A stretch of DNA of 64,000 bases. Source: Halichoerus grypus (taxonomy: Eukaryota; Chordata; Mammalia; Carnivora; Phocidae). Below are positions 63,690 through 64,000 of the stretch, one piece after another (positions within the stretch are counted from its first letter, which is position 1; each line of letters opens with the position of its first letter). The DNA lies in contig NC_135715.1 in assembly GCF_964656455.1 (NCBI RefSeq), positions 81,694,414 through 81,758,413 on the forward strand, in the 5' to 3' direction. The translations under genes were made by a program, and so were the position numbers. The notes under the pieces were generated by a model. The model did no database searches and was not told the DNA's origin. It was given only the letters and a program-made list of their open reading frames with translations.

Positions 63690-63990
63690 TTCATTCACTT
63701 ATTCACACATTCAATATTTCACAAATATTTACTCTGAGTTGACTATGTAGCAGGCAGGTTGCCAAGTGCTGGGAATAGCTATTTTCCCTGTTTTCCAGAA
63801 GTTCCCCATCCAGTGGGGTATACATATAAGTGAAAAGTGCTACAATATTACAGAAAGTGTATCAATATAAGGGACACAGTGTTTATAGGAGCACAAAGGA
63901 AGGGTGCCTAGCCTTGGCTTTGTCATGGAAGGCTAGCCAGAAAAATGCCATATTTAAGGTGGTATGTAAAGGAAGAAGGGGAAGAAGAAA
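63690..63990 (-). mobile_element. Probable L2 LINE relic, minus
   Basis: Resembles reverse L2: aatatttcacaaatatttac, ccaagtgctgggaatagc, then agtgaaaagtgctacaatat. Weak, and it runs close to the right edge. Confidence 0.55.
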
Positions 63991-64000
63991 GCAGGGAGAG

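Overview
This window is eukaryotic, from a carnivoran mammal. It holds at least twelve tRNA-Lys-derived SINEC (CAN-SINE) elements, including near-consensus copies of the type abundant in bears, panda, seals and mustelids. It also holds carnivore-type L1 3' ends, older L1, L2, MIR and MER5A relics, and three exons of a conserved vertebrate gene, TMEM135, on the minus strand. An arctoid caniform is the best guess; the species cannot be read from the sequence.

Positions 1-33,335 are a complex tandem satellite, more GC- and CpG-rich than its flank. Positions 1-21,197 are a highly homogenised, head-to-tail array with a higher-order repeat (HOR). Units of about 1,196 bp (two monomers, 463 + 733 bp) alternate with units of about 1,636 bp (an extra 441-bp monomer) and one of about 2,088 bp. 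Each ~440-bp monomer is itself two diverged ~220-bp halves, and blocks of several kilobases recur (shifts of 2,832 and 7,303 bp). Positions 21,198-24,946 are diverged monomers in the same orientation. At about 24,946 the orientation flips, and 24,947-31,589 is an older, diverged, inverted array. A 5'-truncated young L1 (31,590-32,459) sits exactly where the orientation flips back, and a last satellite piece (32,460-33,335) borders single-copy DNA.

Positions 33,336-64,000 are AT-rich intronic DNA of TMEM135, transcribed right to left. Exons lie at 51,646-51,687, 39,996-40,142 and 36,805-36,874. All three have AG acceptors and GTAAG donors, and they join in one open frame of 86 codons. The 10-kb intron between the first two holds a near full-length old minus-strand L1 (40,365-47,778) containing one younger L1 fragment and three SINEs, most with clear target-site duplications.

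No downstream TMEM135 exon was recognised between 36.8 kb and the satellite edge at 33.3 kb. Either the satellite (at least 33 kb, continuing off the left edge) lies inside a TMEM135 intron, or the gene is broken or misjoined here. That arrangement, with the nested HOR and its L1-associated inversion, is the most notable content. No prokaryotic system, CRISPR array, rRNA or functional tRNA gene was seen. The many short open frames in the satellite repeat because the DNA repeats, and they are not annotated as genes.
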